From positions 310,001 through 374,000 of the forward strand of contig JAGMUV010000016.1 in assembly GCA_020744425.1 (NCBI GenBank): a DNA stretch of 64,000 nt. Reading direction: 5' to 3'. The translations under genes were made by a program, and so were the position numbers. A model generated the notes under the pieces. That model was given only the letters and a program-made list of their open reading frames with translations, ran no database searches and was not told the DNA's origin. How positions within the stretch are numbered: the stretch's first letter is position 1; every line of letters starts with the position of its first letter. The DNA comes from Dactylonectria macrodidyma. Taxonomy: Eukaryota > Ascomycota > Sordariomycetes > Hypocreales > Nectriaceae. Below, piece after piece: positions 18,654-31,643 of this stretch.

Positions 18654-21600
18654 CTAGGTACAAAAAGTGCTAAAGATGAGACCCAAGAGGATCAGGCCAA
18701 TACAGAGTGATAATTGCCTCCACCAAAGCTTCCGTCCAACCAGCGCGGCCGATCGTGGGTCGAGGATTCGGACGATTTTTTCGTGCCCGCTCTGTCTCGC
18801 CATTGAGACCGCGGTCCTTCCATCGGCATCGATAAAGTGTGATTTTGCCCCAACAGACACGAGGATGTTGACAACGTCCTCACATCCATTAGCGGAAGGC
18901 CAGAAAATCGGCGACTGTCCGGACGCTGACAAAGAGTTGACGTCGATATGCATTCTACGGACCAGAATGCTCACTACATCCGTTCGCCCGTTGAATGCGG
19001 CAATCCAAAGGGGCGTTTGGCCTTTGCTGTTCTTGGTGTCGAATGGGATTGGTTCACGCAGGAGTTGGTTGACTCGGTCGACGTCACCGTTCTGTGCAGC
19101 GTGATAGAAACGAGCGATAGCGTCCCAACTCGGGTCGACATTCGTAGGTGGGATGTGTTGGCAAAGGTAATGAAGAGAATCTAGCTGCCCGCAAGAGGCG
19201 GCTGCGAAGCATACTCTTTCCGTAATGGCCACGATGGTGTCGCTCTTCCGGGTTTTCATAAGTAAGCCAACAACACGTGCACATGCCCCAGTCTCAGCCG
19301 CGGCCTTAACGACCCCTTCTGTGATCTTGATCTCGGCCCCGCGCTTGTCGAGAAGCAGCGCCAGTATTTCCTTGCCGCTTCTATAGTTCCCAGCTGCTGC
19401 CTCGACGACCCCTTCCGTGATCTGGATCTCGGCTCCGCGCTTGTTGAGAAGCAGCGCCATCACCCCCTTACCGCTCAACCCGTTCCCAGCCGCAGCCTTG
19501 ACGACGTCCTCGGTGATCTGGATCTCGGCCCCGCACTTGTCGAGAAGTAGCGCCATCACCTTCTCGCCACTTCTCCGGTTCGCAGCTGCAGCCTTGACGA
19601 CGTCCTCGGTGATCTGGACCTCGGCCCCGCGCTTGTTGAGAAGCAGCGCCATCACCTTCTCGCCCTTTCCGCTGTTTTCAGCCGCTGCCTTGATGATGTT
19701 CTTAGTGATTTGGATGTCAGCCCCGCGCTTGTTGAGAAGCAGCGCCATCACCTCCTCGCCGCTCATCCAGTTCCCAGCCGCAGCCTTGACGACGTCCTCG
19801 GTGATCTGGATCTCGGCCCCGCGCTTGTCAAGAAGTAGCGCCATCACCTCCTCGCCGCTTCCCCTGTTTTCAGCCGCTGCCTTGATGATGTTCTCAGTGA
19901 TTTGGATGTCAGCCCCGCGCTTGTCGAGAAGCAGCGCCATCACCTCCTCGCCGCTCATCCCGTTCCCAGCCGCAGCCTTGACGACGTCCTCGGTGATCTG
20001 GATCTCGGCCCCGCGCTTGTCAAGAAGTAGCGCCATCACCTCCTCGCCGCTTCCCCTGTTTTCAGCCGCTGCCTTGATGATGTTCTCAGTGATTTGGATG
20101 TCAGCCCCGCGCTTGTCGAGAAGCAGCGCCATCACCTCCTCGCCGCTCATCCCGTTCCCAGCCGCAGCCTTGACGACGTCCTCGGTGATCTGGATCTCGG
20201 CCCCACCCTTGTCGAGAAGTAGCGCCATCACCTTCTCGACGCTTCTCCAGTTCTCAGCTGCAGCCTTAACGACATCCTCGGTGATTTGGATGTCAGCCCC
20301 GCACTTATCAAGTAGGCGGCCAACTACAGTTTCGCTAAACCTCCCCACGACTGTTATAACGGCGTCTTCAGTGATCTGGATCTGGGCCCCACCCTTGTCG
20401 AGAAGTAGCGCCATCACCTTCTCGCCATTGTCCCCATTCCCAGCTGCAGCCTTGACAACATCCTCGGTGATTTGGATGTCAGCCCCGCACCCATCAAGTA
20501 GGCGGCCAACTACAGTTTCGTCGAAGGTTTCTACGATTGCTATAATAACCTTTTCAGCGATCTGGGTGTCGGCCACGCGCTTGTCGAGAAGTAGCGCCAT
20601 CACCTTCTCGCCGCTCCTCCAGTTCCCAGCTGCAGACTTAACGACATCCTCGGTGATTTGGATGTCAGCCCCGCACCTATCAAATAGGCGGCCAACTACA
20701 GTTTCGTCGAAGGTCCTTATGACTGTTGTAATGATGTCTTCGGTGATCTCGATCTCGGCCCCGCGCTCGTTAAGAAGCAGCGCCATCACCTCCTTACCGC
20801 TCAACCCGTTCCCAGCTGCAGCCTTGATGACGTCCTCAGTGACCCGGACCTCAGCCCCGCGCTTGTCGAGAAGTAGCGCCATCACCTTCTCGCCGCTTCT
20901 CCGGTTCGCAGCTGCAGCCTTGACGACATCCTCGGTGATTTGGATGTCAGCCCCGCACCTGTCAAGTAGGCGGCCAACTACAGTTTCGTCGAAGGTCCCC
21001 ACGACTGTTGTAACGATGTCGATCTGGATCTCTGCCCCACCCTTGTCGAGAAGTAGCGCCATCACCTTCACGCTCTTTCCCTTATTCCTAGCTGCAGCCT
21101 TGACGACATCCTCGGTGATTTGGATCTCGGCCCCGCGCTTGTCAAGAAGTAGCGCCATCACCTTCTCGCCGTTGTCCTCGTTCCCAGCTGCAGCCTTAAC
21201 GACATCCTCGGTGATTTGGATGTCAGCCCCGCACTTATCAAGTAGGCGGCCAACTACAGTTTCGCTAAACCTCCCCACGACTGTTATAACGGCGTCTTCA
21301 GTGATCTGGATCTGGGCCCCACCCTTGTCGAGAAGTAGCGCCATCACCTTCTCGCCATTGTCCCCATTCCCAGCTGCAGCCTCGACGACATCCTCGGTGA
21401 TTTGGATCTCGGCCCCGCGCTTGTCAAGAAGTAGCGCCATCACCTTCTCGCCGTTGTCCTCGTTCCCAGCTGCAGCCTTGACGACATCCTCGGTGATTTG
21501 GATGTCAGCCCCGCAACTATCAAGTAGGCGGCCAACTACAGTTTCGTCGAAGGTCCCCACGACTGTTGTAACGATGTCTTCGGTGACCTGGATCTCGGCC

Positions 21601-24600
21601 CCACCCTTGTCGAGAAGTAGCGCCATCACCTTCTCGCCGCTTCTCCAGTTCCCAGCTGCAGCCTTAACGACATCCTCAGTGATTTGGATGTCAGCCCCGC
21701 ACTTATCAAGTAGGCGGCCAACTACAGTTTCGCTAAACCTCCCCACGACTGTTATAACGGCGTCTTTAGTGATCTGGATCTGGGCCCCACCCTTGTCGAG
21801 AAGTAGCGCCATCACCTTCTCGCCGCTTCTCCAGTTCCCAGCTGCAGCCTTGACGACATCCTCGGTGATTTGGATGTCAGCCCCGCAACTATCAAGTAGG
21901 CGGCCAACTACAGTTTCGTCGAAGGTTTCTACGATTGCTGTAATAACCTTTTCGGCGATCTGGGTGTCGGCCACGCGCTTGTCGAGAAGTAGCGCCATCA
22001 CCTTCTCGCCGCTCCTCCGGTTCACAGCTGCAGCCTTGACGACATCCTCGGTGATTTGGATGTCAGCCCCGCACCTATCAAGTAGGCGGCCAACTACAGT
22101 TTCGTCGAAGGTTTCTACGATTGCTGTAATAACCTTTTCGGCGATCTGGGTGTCGGCCACGCGCTTGTCGAGAAGTAGCGCCATCACCTTCTCGCCGCTC
22201 CTCCGGTTCGCAGCTGCAGCCTTGACGACATCCTCGGTGATTTGGATGTCAGCCCCGCACCTATCAAGTAGGCGGCCAACTACAGTTTCGTCGAAGGTCC
22301 CCACGACTGTTGTAACGATGTCGATCTGGATCTCTGCCCCACCCTTGTCGAGAAGTAGCGCCATCACCTTCACGCTCTTTCCCTTATTCCTAGCTGCAGC
22401 CATGACGACATCCTCGGTGATCTGGATGTCGGTCCCGCACTTGTCAAGAAAGCGGCCAACTACAGTTTCGTCGAAGGTCCTTACGACTGTTGTAACGATG
22501 TCTTCGGTGATCTGGATCTCGGCCCCGCGCTCGTTGAGAAGCAGCGCCATCACCTCCTTACCGCTCAACCCGTTCCCAGCCGCAGCCTTGATGACGTCCT
22601 CGGTGATCTGGATCTCGGCCCCGCGCTTGTCGAGAAGTAGCGCCATCACCTTCTCGCCACTTCCCGTGTTCCCAGCTGCAGCCTTGACGACGTCCTCGGT
22701 GATCTGGATCTCGACCCCGCGCTTGTCAAGAAGTAGCGCCATCACCTTCTCGCCCTTTCCCCTGTTTTCAGCCGCTGCCTTGATGATGTTCTCAGTGATT
22801 TGGATGTCAGCCCCGTGCTTGTCCAGAAGTAGCGCCATCACCTTCTCGCCATTAAACTCGTTTGTAGCCGCAGCCTTGACGATTTTTTCGGTCATTTGAA
22901 AAGGAATTTTATAGTTGAAATGCCATTCAAGAATGTCAAAGCTGCCGCAGCGGACCACAACTTCTTGGTGCGTAACGCCAGCTTTGTTGATGGGCCGTTT
23001 TTCCGCCAGCTGTCTCCATTGTTCCAGGCTGAGAACACCATATAAGTCAAACGCACAAACGACTAGCAGAATGGAAGGTGTGTAGGCCATGGAACCTCTG
23101 AGCTTGGTCTTAGTTTCCCAATCTCTGACTGACCTGTCTGAAATCAATCTCTTAACACGCCTGTGCCACTGGTGAAAGCAGGAAGATTGATCTTGCCCTT
23201 CCGACAAAAATTTGCGTAGGATATCGCCCAGTCGTGTTTGTCTCTGCTCAGCCGCCGCTTGTGCATGCGCTGCCCAAAACCAACATGAGTACTCGAGGAG
23301 CGCAGTCAATGGCGCAACATCGGGTGTCATCCCCGTGATATGCAAAAGACAAGCCTCCGCCACGAGTGCGTTCGCGGATGCTGGCCCGTACATCCCTTGT
23401 TCTTCAAGAAACTCTCTGACCGATAGGTGTGAGAACCGAAACGCATCTATGGTGGAATCGAAATTGACCAGGTTGCAGCACAGGTGTAAGAGCTGGTCTC
23501 TCGAGATTGCGGAGGTGGATCGATCCTTAGTGACGGACACAGCGGCTAGAAAGTCATCCGATCGGAGTTGTGCCCGGCTACAGAGCATCCAGCTGAGAGC
23601 ATTCCTAGCTAATTGCCTGTCTGCCTCGGCCTCGAAATTTTCGATTTTCGAAAGAACCTCTTGGTATAGCTCTGCCAATGTCCTAGGTAGCCGTCCAAGT
23701 CTCTCAAGAATCGCCTCGTCAGTGCGATGTTGTTGAAGTGCATGTAATTGTAGGCTGACCCAGCGGAACCTGATTTCGTAAGCTGTCTGCGACCACGCTG
23801 ATACGGTGAAAAACTGACATGCCATCCGCATTGGATGTGAGCTCGTGGATGATTTTGTTTCGCAATTCTCCCTTTCTCATGCTGAACCTCAGGAGGGACC
23901 CATTGTTAACAAGGCGTTTTGTCTCCGACCGTACGAACAGGTCGATGTCTGCCGAGTTGCGGTTGGAGGAGAGGTTCAAGTTGGGGTAGTTGTCCAGTTG
24001 ATAGACAATATCTTGGTCATTCCGGCTTGACACGAAGATCTTTAACAGGCATGAAGATGCCTTCAGGAGGTCTTCCAGCGTATCCAGAAGACTGCCTCGA
24101 GTCGCCTCGTTGCATTCGTCTAAGGCGTCAATCACAATCGTCATTGTCGCGTCCTTGTATCGGTCAAGTAGTTTGAGGATCAGTTCCTTGCTTTCGACGA
24201 GACGAAGCGGCCCAGATGCGAACGCGTCAGCTTCCCGTTGTTTATACGTCTTGACTGCCGCTTCAAGAAGTGATCCTCCGGCTTGAGGAGTCGATAGCTG
24301 TCTCGCAATACTGGCCGCTATCCTTGAAGGATCAGAGCGTCCAGGCTCAGCTGGGTTGCGGGAACAGTAGAAATACACCGGAGCTGGGATCTGGCTTCTT
24401 TGGAAAGCATCCTGGGCGTCCTCAACAACGATGGACCTGTAGTTTTACAATTAGATCAGAACATCTCAAGTTGTTCCTTACGTACGTCAGCTTGCTCTTT
24501 CCGGAGCCTGGGATGCCGCGAAGCCATAGAATCGACGAAGCGCTTTCGTTCTTCCACCGCAGGAAAGTTGGGTCCTGGAGAAGCCACTTTCCTGTGCCCT

Positions 24601-25704
24601 CCAAAACCTCACTCTTCGTCTGTTCGTGGTGTTGTCTGTAGGGCTCGGCTGATATCCAATGCAATATCTTCCCCCTTTTTTCCGCTGGGCGAGTCAGCAA
24701 TCGCATGATATTCCGGACCGGAGATTTACCATCGAGTTGATCCGTGATGACGTTAAGAGCCTCGTCCCAGCGGTTTACCGGGGCATCGAAATGCTCCAGC
24801 ATGCGCTGGAGCTCGTCATGCATTTTCAGCTGGGCTTCTGTAGTGTGAGCAGAGGTGCTTGTTGATGATGAGTGGTGGCGGACCATGTAAATTGAAGTTG
24901 GTAGAACAACGGTCCACGTCTTTCTGAGCTTTACCGATGGCAGTAAAAGTTGACTCCAAGTCGGACGAGGCAAGGACTCCATGTTTGAGAACGCGCCCTG
25001 ACCGGATCAGTATCTAATCATGACCGCGGTGTGCCGACTCACTGAGAGTATTCTGATTGTAGTATGATTTTGCCCTAGCGAGATAACCCAGGATGGCTGC
25101 GTACAACTTGACCAACGCACGGCTCAGCTCATCTGCGGCGGGTGATGAAGAGCCTTTCAGCAGGCTTTCAACAAGAGCATTTCGGCATATGTATTCCGCG
25201 ATGTCGGCGGTGCTCTCGAGCAGCGTATTGTATGTGTCCAAATCCCCTACGGCGATCTGCTTAGATGTTAACGTAACCGCTTCGGATGGATGAAGACCAT
25301 GGCTCACATTCAACAGGAACCGGACACCCGCCCAAGGCAGAGCAGCGTGGACTGGATCGTACTGCACGGCAATATCGCCCACGTCCTTGAAGTGATTGAC
25401 CCACTTGGCCGCCTTGGCCAAGACGTCGCGCACGAAAACAACCTCGCCATTCTTCCGCTTGAAGGACCACGACTTATCGACCAAGCGTTTCCTCGCCTGC
25501 TCAGTCACCGCTAACAGCTCGTCTAGCGTCTTTTGCTTGTTCTCCTGGGCAAAATCTATCCGAGACGTCAGTTCGTCTCCGAGCGTGCGGGTTGCGGCGG
25601 CCCACAGGTCGTCGCTGCGTAGATGACTCGTTAGAAGGAGAAGCCGAAGCGGAGGTAAGGCAGCCTAATTACCTGCTAACACTGAGGGACTCGGCGACAT
25701 CCAT
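18654..25704 (-). CDS. NLR-2: NACHT STAND receptor with long alternating repeats and C-terminal membrane segment
   Basis: Six exons: 25704-25673, 25614-25043, 24997-24884, 24837-24486, 24436-23819 and 23769-18654. They sum to 6804 nt (2267 aa) with no stop. The N-terminal region (WSFKRKNGEVVFVRDVL, HAALPWAGVRFLL) is the type that precedes NACHT in fungi. The P-loop LRGIPGSGKSKL ends exon 4 (about residue 350) and Walker B TIVIDALDECNE is near 460. From about 800 to 2000 there are about 38 units, 27 of type VMALLLDKRGAEIQ and 11 of type DETVVGRLLDRCGADIQ, often alternating. Three canonical ankyrin repeats follow (GQTPLWIAAFNGRTDVVSIL) and then a hydrophobic tail, LCIGLILLGLIFSTF. It is probably an immune receptor; repeat identity suggests recent amplification. 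One donor (GTCCGC, exon 3) is unusual. Confidence 0.88.
19300..22890 (-). repeat. Tandem repeat block in NLR-2
   Basis: DNA encoding about 38 repeat units of 29-33 residues. Several multi-unit segments are almost identical at DNA level, for example the units around 19800-20150 and those around 21200-21450 and 20280-20480, indicating expansion or gene conversion. Confidence 0.9.
23770..23818 (-). other. NLR-2 intron 5
   Basis: 49 nt, GTCAGT...TCAG; joins SNADGM to FRWVSLQLHALQQ. Confidence 0.8.
24437..24485 (-). other. NLR-2 intron 4
   Basis: 49 nt, GTACGT...TACAG, placed directly after the P-loop; joins SGKSKLT to SIVVEDAQ. Confidence 0.8.
24838..24883 (-). other. NLR-2 intron 3
   Basis: 46 nt, weak donor GTCCGC, acceptor TACAG; needed to connect DRCSTNFNLH to EAQLKMHDELQ. 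Confidence 0.6.
24998..25042 (-). other. NLR-2 intron 2
   Basis: 45 nt, GTGAGT...TCAG; joins YYNQNTL to RRVLKHG. Confidence 0.75.
25615..25672 (-). other. NLR-2 intron 1
   Basis: 58 nt, GTAATT...GCAG; joins MDVAESLSVS to SDDLWAAATRTL. The short first exon makes the start less certain than the rest of the model. Confidence 0.7.
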
Positions 25705-27259
25705 TCGGCGGAAAGACCGTGCGACGGATGAATTCTTCGCCAGATTTTGCTATTGAGGATGTACGTATCGGGTTATTCGTCTTCGTTTCAACAAAGCAGA
25801 GGAAATGGAGGTGCAGTTGCTGGCAGACGTGATGGAGAGAAGGGGCGAGAGGAGGGCGGGCATCCAGGTCGATTAGGTTGAGGCCCGTGATGTGGCTTTT
25901 GCGAGGCAGTCTGCGTGCCTGGTTGGCCATCGAGTGGTCAACGGGGATGCGCCATATTTGAACACGAAATGCTCAGCAGACGAGCGCGGCGCGGCGCACA
26001 CAAGGTGACTGGTCAGGGTGTCAGTGAAACTGGTGCGGAGGGGTGGTTCAGATCCCAATCACATTAAGCATCCGTATGCGCTAGCACTCGTTCGGGTGCC
26101 TGGCTCTTCAGGCCCACCCAAGCTAGCCAGTCTGTGCAGAGTCCCCGCACACCGATGCCAGTACATGTCGGCCAGCACAATCTGGAAATCAAGCCACATG
26201 TTCTCGGAATGGCGCTGTCTGCATGATGAGTGGCTATTGTCATCGCATTCCAGCGATGCTGATCACCTTGTCATACTTTCTTTTGCATAGCCTCCTTCAC
26301 ACAAACCACGCCAATAATCCTCGCAGATTCAAGCGTTGACGGAAGTTGTGCTGTCCCAAGGATTTGACTGGTGTTGACGTGGATATCCACGGCACGGCCC
26401 GCGTCTAGATTCGGGAATGAGCTGAGAGGCCAGAAGCAAATAGAATCCTGTCGATGTCGATCATGCCCGAGTCTGTCTGATGGAGCTCAGCTCGCTAATC
26501 GTTTCGCAAGCAAGGCTTGTTGATCGGCAGTGATGAGGCAGACTGGACAATTGATTCTCGGCAGCCAAAGCGGCCTTTTTGGACAGTGTGGTGATCACGC
26601 CACGCCACAACCCCCCAAGCAACAAGCTAGGATCTAGGACGTGGCTAGCTATTCATGCAAGATTATGTGTGCGCTGGTACGCGAGCGGAGGACACTGGCA
26701 CTTCGCCATTCTCCCTTGTTTCTCTGTTTAGAAATCACATGAGCATAATGTGCCTTGTGTGGCCATGGGGTGCTTCAACGCCACATGTTTAGAGAACGAT
26801 CGTGCAGTGACAGGGTCTGCACAGCTGGCCAAGTGCTCATGACGACCATAAATTCTGAGCGCCATGTCTCGGACAGCTAAGACGGCATGCGACAACTTCG
26901 CACAAGGGGATGGAAACAGTACATTGGAATGTCTCGAGGGTCTCTGTGGTGCGAGAGCAAAGCCAGACGCCACCCCGTGAAGCTGGCTTCCAGTCTTAGA
27001 GGCCTCGCCCGCTTGTGCCGGGATTGTGCCGTCTCAGGGCGGGACGCAGGCGTCTATGAGAACGCCAGACACGGTGTCTTTTTGCACCTGAGCGAAATGA
27101 AACTATTGAGGTAGCGGACCCCTGCACTCCCCAACGAGCACACCTAACGGGCGCCGATGCATCCCATCCCACAATCGACCAGGACCTAGCTTGCTCATCT
27201 CTCTCAAAGTCACACGCATACGGCGCCTATCGGCAGTTTATGTATCAAGAAGTCTCCCG
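25705..27259. other. Intergenic interval between NLR-2 and the LINE block
   Basis: About 1.55 kb without a recognisable gene, RNA or repeat. The part next to 25704 should hold the NLR-2 promoter. Confidence 0.45.
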
Positions 27260-27404
27260 GCGCTTTGTGTGAACGGCCTCTGGTAGCTGGATTCAGCTAT
27301 CTAGTCCAGGATGCTATTTACATCAAGGATGAAGAAGAAAGAAAGAAGTTCCTAAGTACCCCTGAGCTGTGGAACGATTTCTCATCCCTGGCGCGCACGA
27401 GCCT
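27260..27404 (+). pseudogene. Fragment of the gene also captured in the MULE
   Basis: An open stretch reads CERPLVAGFSYLVQDAIY, then EEERKKFLSTPELWNDF and LARTSL. It matches the inverse of 7391-7531 in the MULE over about 140 bp, with only scattered changes and a 1-bp indel. It is cut at 27405 by the 3' end of LINE-1. The family is unknown. Confidence 0.6.
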
Positions 27405-27570
27405 AATAGTAGTAGTAGTAGTAGTTTTATTACGCCCGGGAGAACGGATCTCATAGGGCCATGGAACACGCTATGCTATTTACATTTCTGCCACTTCAAT
27501 CCTGACCACAAAGTAAAGCCCCACTTTCTCTCCCTGAATCGCTTTCTTTTGGCCTCGCTTGACTCTCTCT

Positions 27571-27655
27571 GACAGGCCTGCTTGAAGGCCAATTTCTTTA
27601 AGTGTTCAGCATCCTATCCTCAGCAGCTGAAGCGTGGTCTGTCAAAATGAGGCTG
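27571..27655 (-). repeat. Conserved LINE 3' UTR element (copy in LINE-1)
   Basis: Inverted copy of the element at 8918-9003 and 43581-43666. Confidence 0.8.
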
Positions 27656-27705
27656 CATTGTGTTAGTATTGTGTCAATGTTTCCTGGTTCCGGTTGTTAG
27701 TATGT

Positions 27706-30700
27706 TCAATTCTCCTCCTTTGGCCCTAGTCTTCCTGTCTCCATCGCGAATTTGATTGTTGCTCGCACCGCCTGTAGGTTAGGTGACCATCTCAGTCCGT
27801 CCGACGCCGACTTTCCTCCCAGAAAGAATGAGAGGTTTCCTATCTCGCTTTGTCCGATTCGCCGCATGCCTTCGCGTTGTGCATCCCACTTGCTGCAGCG
27901 AAAGAGAAAATGTTCCATCGTCTCGGTTGCCCGTCCGCAATCACACACGTCTGATTCCACCGCGCCGATCCTCGACAGGTAGCTATTGATCCTCGCCATT
28001 CCCGTGCGTAGCTGTGAAAGCGTGTCTGCTTCGCGTCTCTTCAGTCCGTCGTACAGCACCTTTGTGTGTTTTCCTGGTAGCGCTTTGTCAACCCTCTTGG
28101 AGAAGCCGCCCACTCTGTCCGGTAGCGCCTGGTGCTGTTGTAGCTGCGCTCTCGCCAGTCTTGTCCGCGTCGATCGAGCTTGGTATGGCGGTGTCTCTGC
28201 CGTACGTCCTGCTTTGGTTGCTCTCCGCGCCTGTCTCTTCGCCTTGGGTCCTAAGGGGAACGCGTCGTCCCGGAACGGTACCCAGATCATTTTAACACTG
28301 TTGTTGCCTTTTCCCAGCCGTCGGATGTGGTTGTAGATTTCCCGGATGGCGCACTGTCCCGATTGTTGTCGCGGCCGCGCGATCGCCTTCAGAGCTGACT
28401 GGCCGCTTGACAGTATGGTAAGTCTTCGGTCCCGTAGTCCGTCAGGCATGCATCGCAATGCCATCGCTATCGCCCCCAACTCGGCCGTGTAAGGGTTCTG
28501 GTCGTCTCGCGAGCCGAGGGTGACCGAGTACCTGGCCACGACCCTATTCTCTTGCCCTGTTGCTTTGTGGCTGATGATGCCTCCCATGCCCGCCATTCCT
28601 CCTCTGTCGGAAGCGCTGGTCGTGATAGTGATGTCTTCGACGCTGTTGGCTGCCGCTATCGCCACCTTCCGATCTACCTCACACACCAGCGACACGCGGG
28701 CGTGCCACGGCGGTGCTGCATAGGCTTCGATTGTTTCCATCCGCCTGATTCCGCTCTCGCCGAGGGCAAGCGCCAGTCTCTTCATCGGCGAGATGTACCT
28801 TCGACTCACTGATACTTTGAGTGTCGCTAGCGGGTGCTCCTTTGGCAGCGTGTGCATATTGATGTACAACTTCATTCCAGCTAGAGCATGTCGCTTGTGT
28901 ACTGTTTGGATGTTGGCTTCCGCTTCAGTTACTGCCCTCGCCACCGTCTGGAAGGCTCCCGTGATGGCCCGCGCTCCTATTTTCTGTGCCCTGTTGAACT
29001 CTTTCAGTTCCCTTTCGCCGCGCGCATGCGCCCATACGACAGACGCGTAGTCCATGGCTGGGGCAACGGTTGCGACGAAGAGTTGTCTGGCAGCTTGTGG
29101 TGGCAGCATCCTGAGTCTCCTTAGACACATGGTGTTGAAATGAGAAGATTCAAGTTGCTTGATTCATCCTAAATGTGCAGTAAGGGAACCACTGTTTATA
29201 TACAGGCACGGTCTCTTGTGGAACATTCCACCTTCTTCCACACCTTGCCACCGACTTGGTCGCCTCACACTTGTGATCTCCAACACATGGCTGCCAAGAG
29301 TCCTTTCGTGGCGGCCTTGGCCATGTGTTCCTTGAACCTGAGCCCCGTGTCCATGATTACCCCTAAGAGTTTGACCTTCGCCTTCGGCTTGACTTCCTCT
29401 CTATTGATCGTGAAGGGCGCCTCGCTGGTGCGTTCAGCTACGCGCGTGAAGTGGACAATTGTTATCTTGTCATGCTCAAACGTCGCTCCACTGCGTTTCC
29501 CCCACGCTAGTGCCCGGTTAATGATGGCTTGTATGCCGTCCCTGTTCGCTTCCGCTGTCGGCCCCGTGACCCAGGCCGAGTAGTCGTCGACAAACGTCAT
29601 CAATCCGCCTTTCGAGTTAATCTTGCTTTGCACAAGGTCTGCGTTGAAGAACAGGAAAAGCACTGGCGAAAGCGGCGATCCTTGGGGAAGGCCGGCTTGC
29701 GGCAGCTCCTGTTGCTCTGACGTGTAGTCGTTCACCACAATGCTGGCCGTGCGATTGGAGCAGAAGGCGCTTATCCATTGCACCAGCTTCTTGGGGATAC
29801 CTCTTGCTTCCAGCCTCTGTAGCAGTCTGTCATCGAACACGCCATTGTACGCGCCTTTGATGTCGAAGCTGGCCAGGCTGACCACCTTGCGGTTCCGCCA
29901 TGCTTTGTACACTTGTTCTTGGAAGAGCAGCAGAGCCTGCTCTGCCGACCGCCGCTTCCTTGCCCCAAAGTGGTTTGTGGGCAGGAGCCCGAACGTCTCG
30001 GCAGCGTATGAGATCCAGTCCGCCACTACCGCCTCGAGGATCTTTCCCAGCGTCGATAATAGCGAGATTAGTCTCCATGCCTTTGCGAGTGCGTAGTCGG
30101 CCTTGTCTGGCTTCTTGAGCAGGATGATCTTTGCGCTTCTCTACTGGTCTGGTAGCTGTCCTTCATCCAGTGAGGTGCGGAACGGATGCATCACGCGTTC
30201 CTTGACCACCGGCCACAGTTGCTTCCACACCATCGCCGGCACGCCGTCTTCTCCGGGTGCTTTCCACGCCTTGGCTGCCATGACTTTCTCCTCCACCTCC
30301 TCCAACGTCAAGTCTGGCATGGCCACTTCTCTCCGCCGCGGTCGTGGACCTTCGTCTTCGATGGTTGCTGGCAGCGGCGGGAAGAATGCCGTCAGCAGTT
30401 CTTCTGCCTGTTCCGCCTTGTCCTGCGTTGTCGTCCCGTCCGCCCTTTTCAGCCGGGGGATTTTGTCGCCGACCATGTCGGTACCGGGTTTGAGGTATTT
30501 GGCTGCTTGCCAGATATTGGCGCCGTCTGTGAGGAAGTCGTCCTAGTGGGCCTTCTTCTGTCTTCTGATACTGTCATGGTACTCTTTGGATGCCACCTTT
30601 GACCGGCTCTCTAAGTTGTCCTGTCTATGGCCTGCCCGCCGTTGCGCCCTCGCCAGGTTTCTCCAGTACGTGTAGGTTTTCCGGAGTCGAGTAAGGTCAG

Positions 30701-31643
30701 TTGTCCACCATCTCTTTGCGTATGGCGATGGCTTCGCTCGCGGGACCAGGGCGTGGATTGCGCCGAGGACCGCCTCCATCAGCCTGTCCGTCTGTGTCTG
30801 AACCCCGCCGTCCTATGGGAGGAGTGCCAGCCGATCTTTCACTCTCTCCTTGATCGCATTCCACGGTGCATTCTTGAAGAGCAGTCTCGGACTCGCCGTC
30901 CTTTCCGGTGTCGTGAGGTCAAACTCTGTCTGGATTGCCCTATGGTCCGACCCGTGTTCGGTCTGGTGAATGCCGCAGTGAACCATCTCTTCGGCCAGTT
31001 CGGACGACGCAAGCACCAGGTCGATCGTGCTCTCCGCACTACCCCTCTCCTAGGTTTTCGTTCCCCTGGGAAGGAGGCTGAGGAGGCCATGCTCGTCCAT
31101 GAGGTCGATGATTGCATCTGCCTCCCCTTGGCGTCTGCCTGTCACCTCGTCACCTCCCTATAGTTGGTCGTGGCGGTTGAAGTCGCCTGCTAAGATCACG
31201 TCCGTTCTTTTCCCTGTGCTGTTGCGGAAGCCCGTTATCATCCTGTACAGTTGCTCTATTGCTATGCGTAGAGCATTCTCATTACTCCCTTCCACATACA
31301 CCGATACCACTAGGACGTCCCGGTCGGGCAGTCGTATTATTGCTCCTGTCAGGTCGGCTGACGGTATCGGCACCTGCTCCGCCTCCAGGTCCCTGCGGAT
31401 CCAGAGCATGCTGCGGATCGGCCATCGCATCTCGTGTCTCTTTGTCGGTATAAATCTCGTCCAGTTTCTGTGGTTATTTGGTGCTGTCATCACCGCACCG
31501 TCAATGTTCAGCGCGTATGGTTCGGCTATTGCCAGCACCACGTAGTCCCGCAAGTCTCCGTCGTTCATCATGCTCAATTGCACCGCATCCCTCTTCCCCA
31601 CGTTAAGCTGGAGGATCTGGAGGTTAGTGCACATTGCCGTCAT
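27706..31643 (-). pseudogene. LINE-1 ORF2 (endonuclease-RT-RNase H-like), broken
   Basis: The same frame as LINE-2 ORF2. It contains the apurinic-type endonuclease (LQLNVGKRD, IAEPYAL, LAGDFNRHD), RT (SFDIKGAYNG, GLPQGSPLSPVLF, FVDDYSAWV) and RNase H-like region. It shares the four TAG codons of LINE-2, and has a fifth TAG at 30141-30143 where LINE-2 has TGG. Solo LTR B splits the frame at 29133-29285. It cannot make a full protein. Confidence 0.85.
29133..29285. mobile_element. Solo LTR B (153 bp) inside LINE-1
   Basis: It begins TGTTG and ends CAACA, is flanked by CATGG on both sides (29128-29132 and 29286-29290), and contains tttatatacagg. The matching place in LINE-2 (near 42105) is an empty site with one CATGG-type target (reverse complement ccatg), which proves the insertion. 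Confidence 0.92.

Noticed and set aside
19417..22899. Plus-strand open frame of 1160 codons (Ser/Ile/Pro-rich repeats) opposite NLR-2
   Set aside because: It is the complement of the NLR-2 coding repeats. The repeat unit happens to lack stops in this frame; it has no domain and no start context, and NLR-2 is complete on the other strand.
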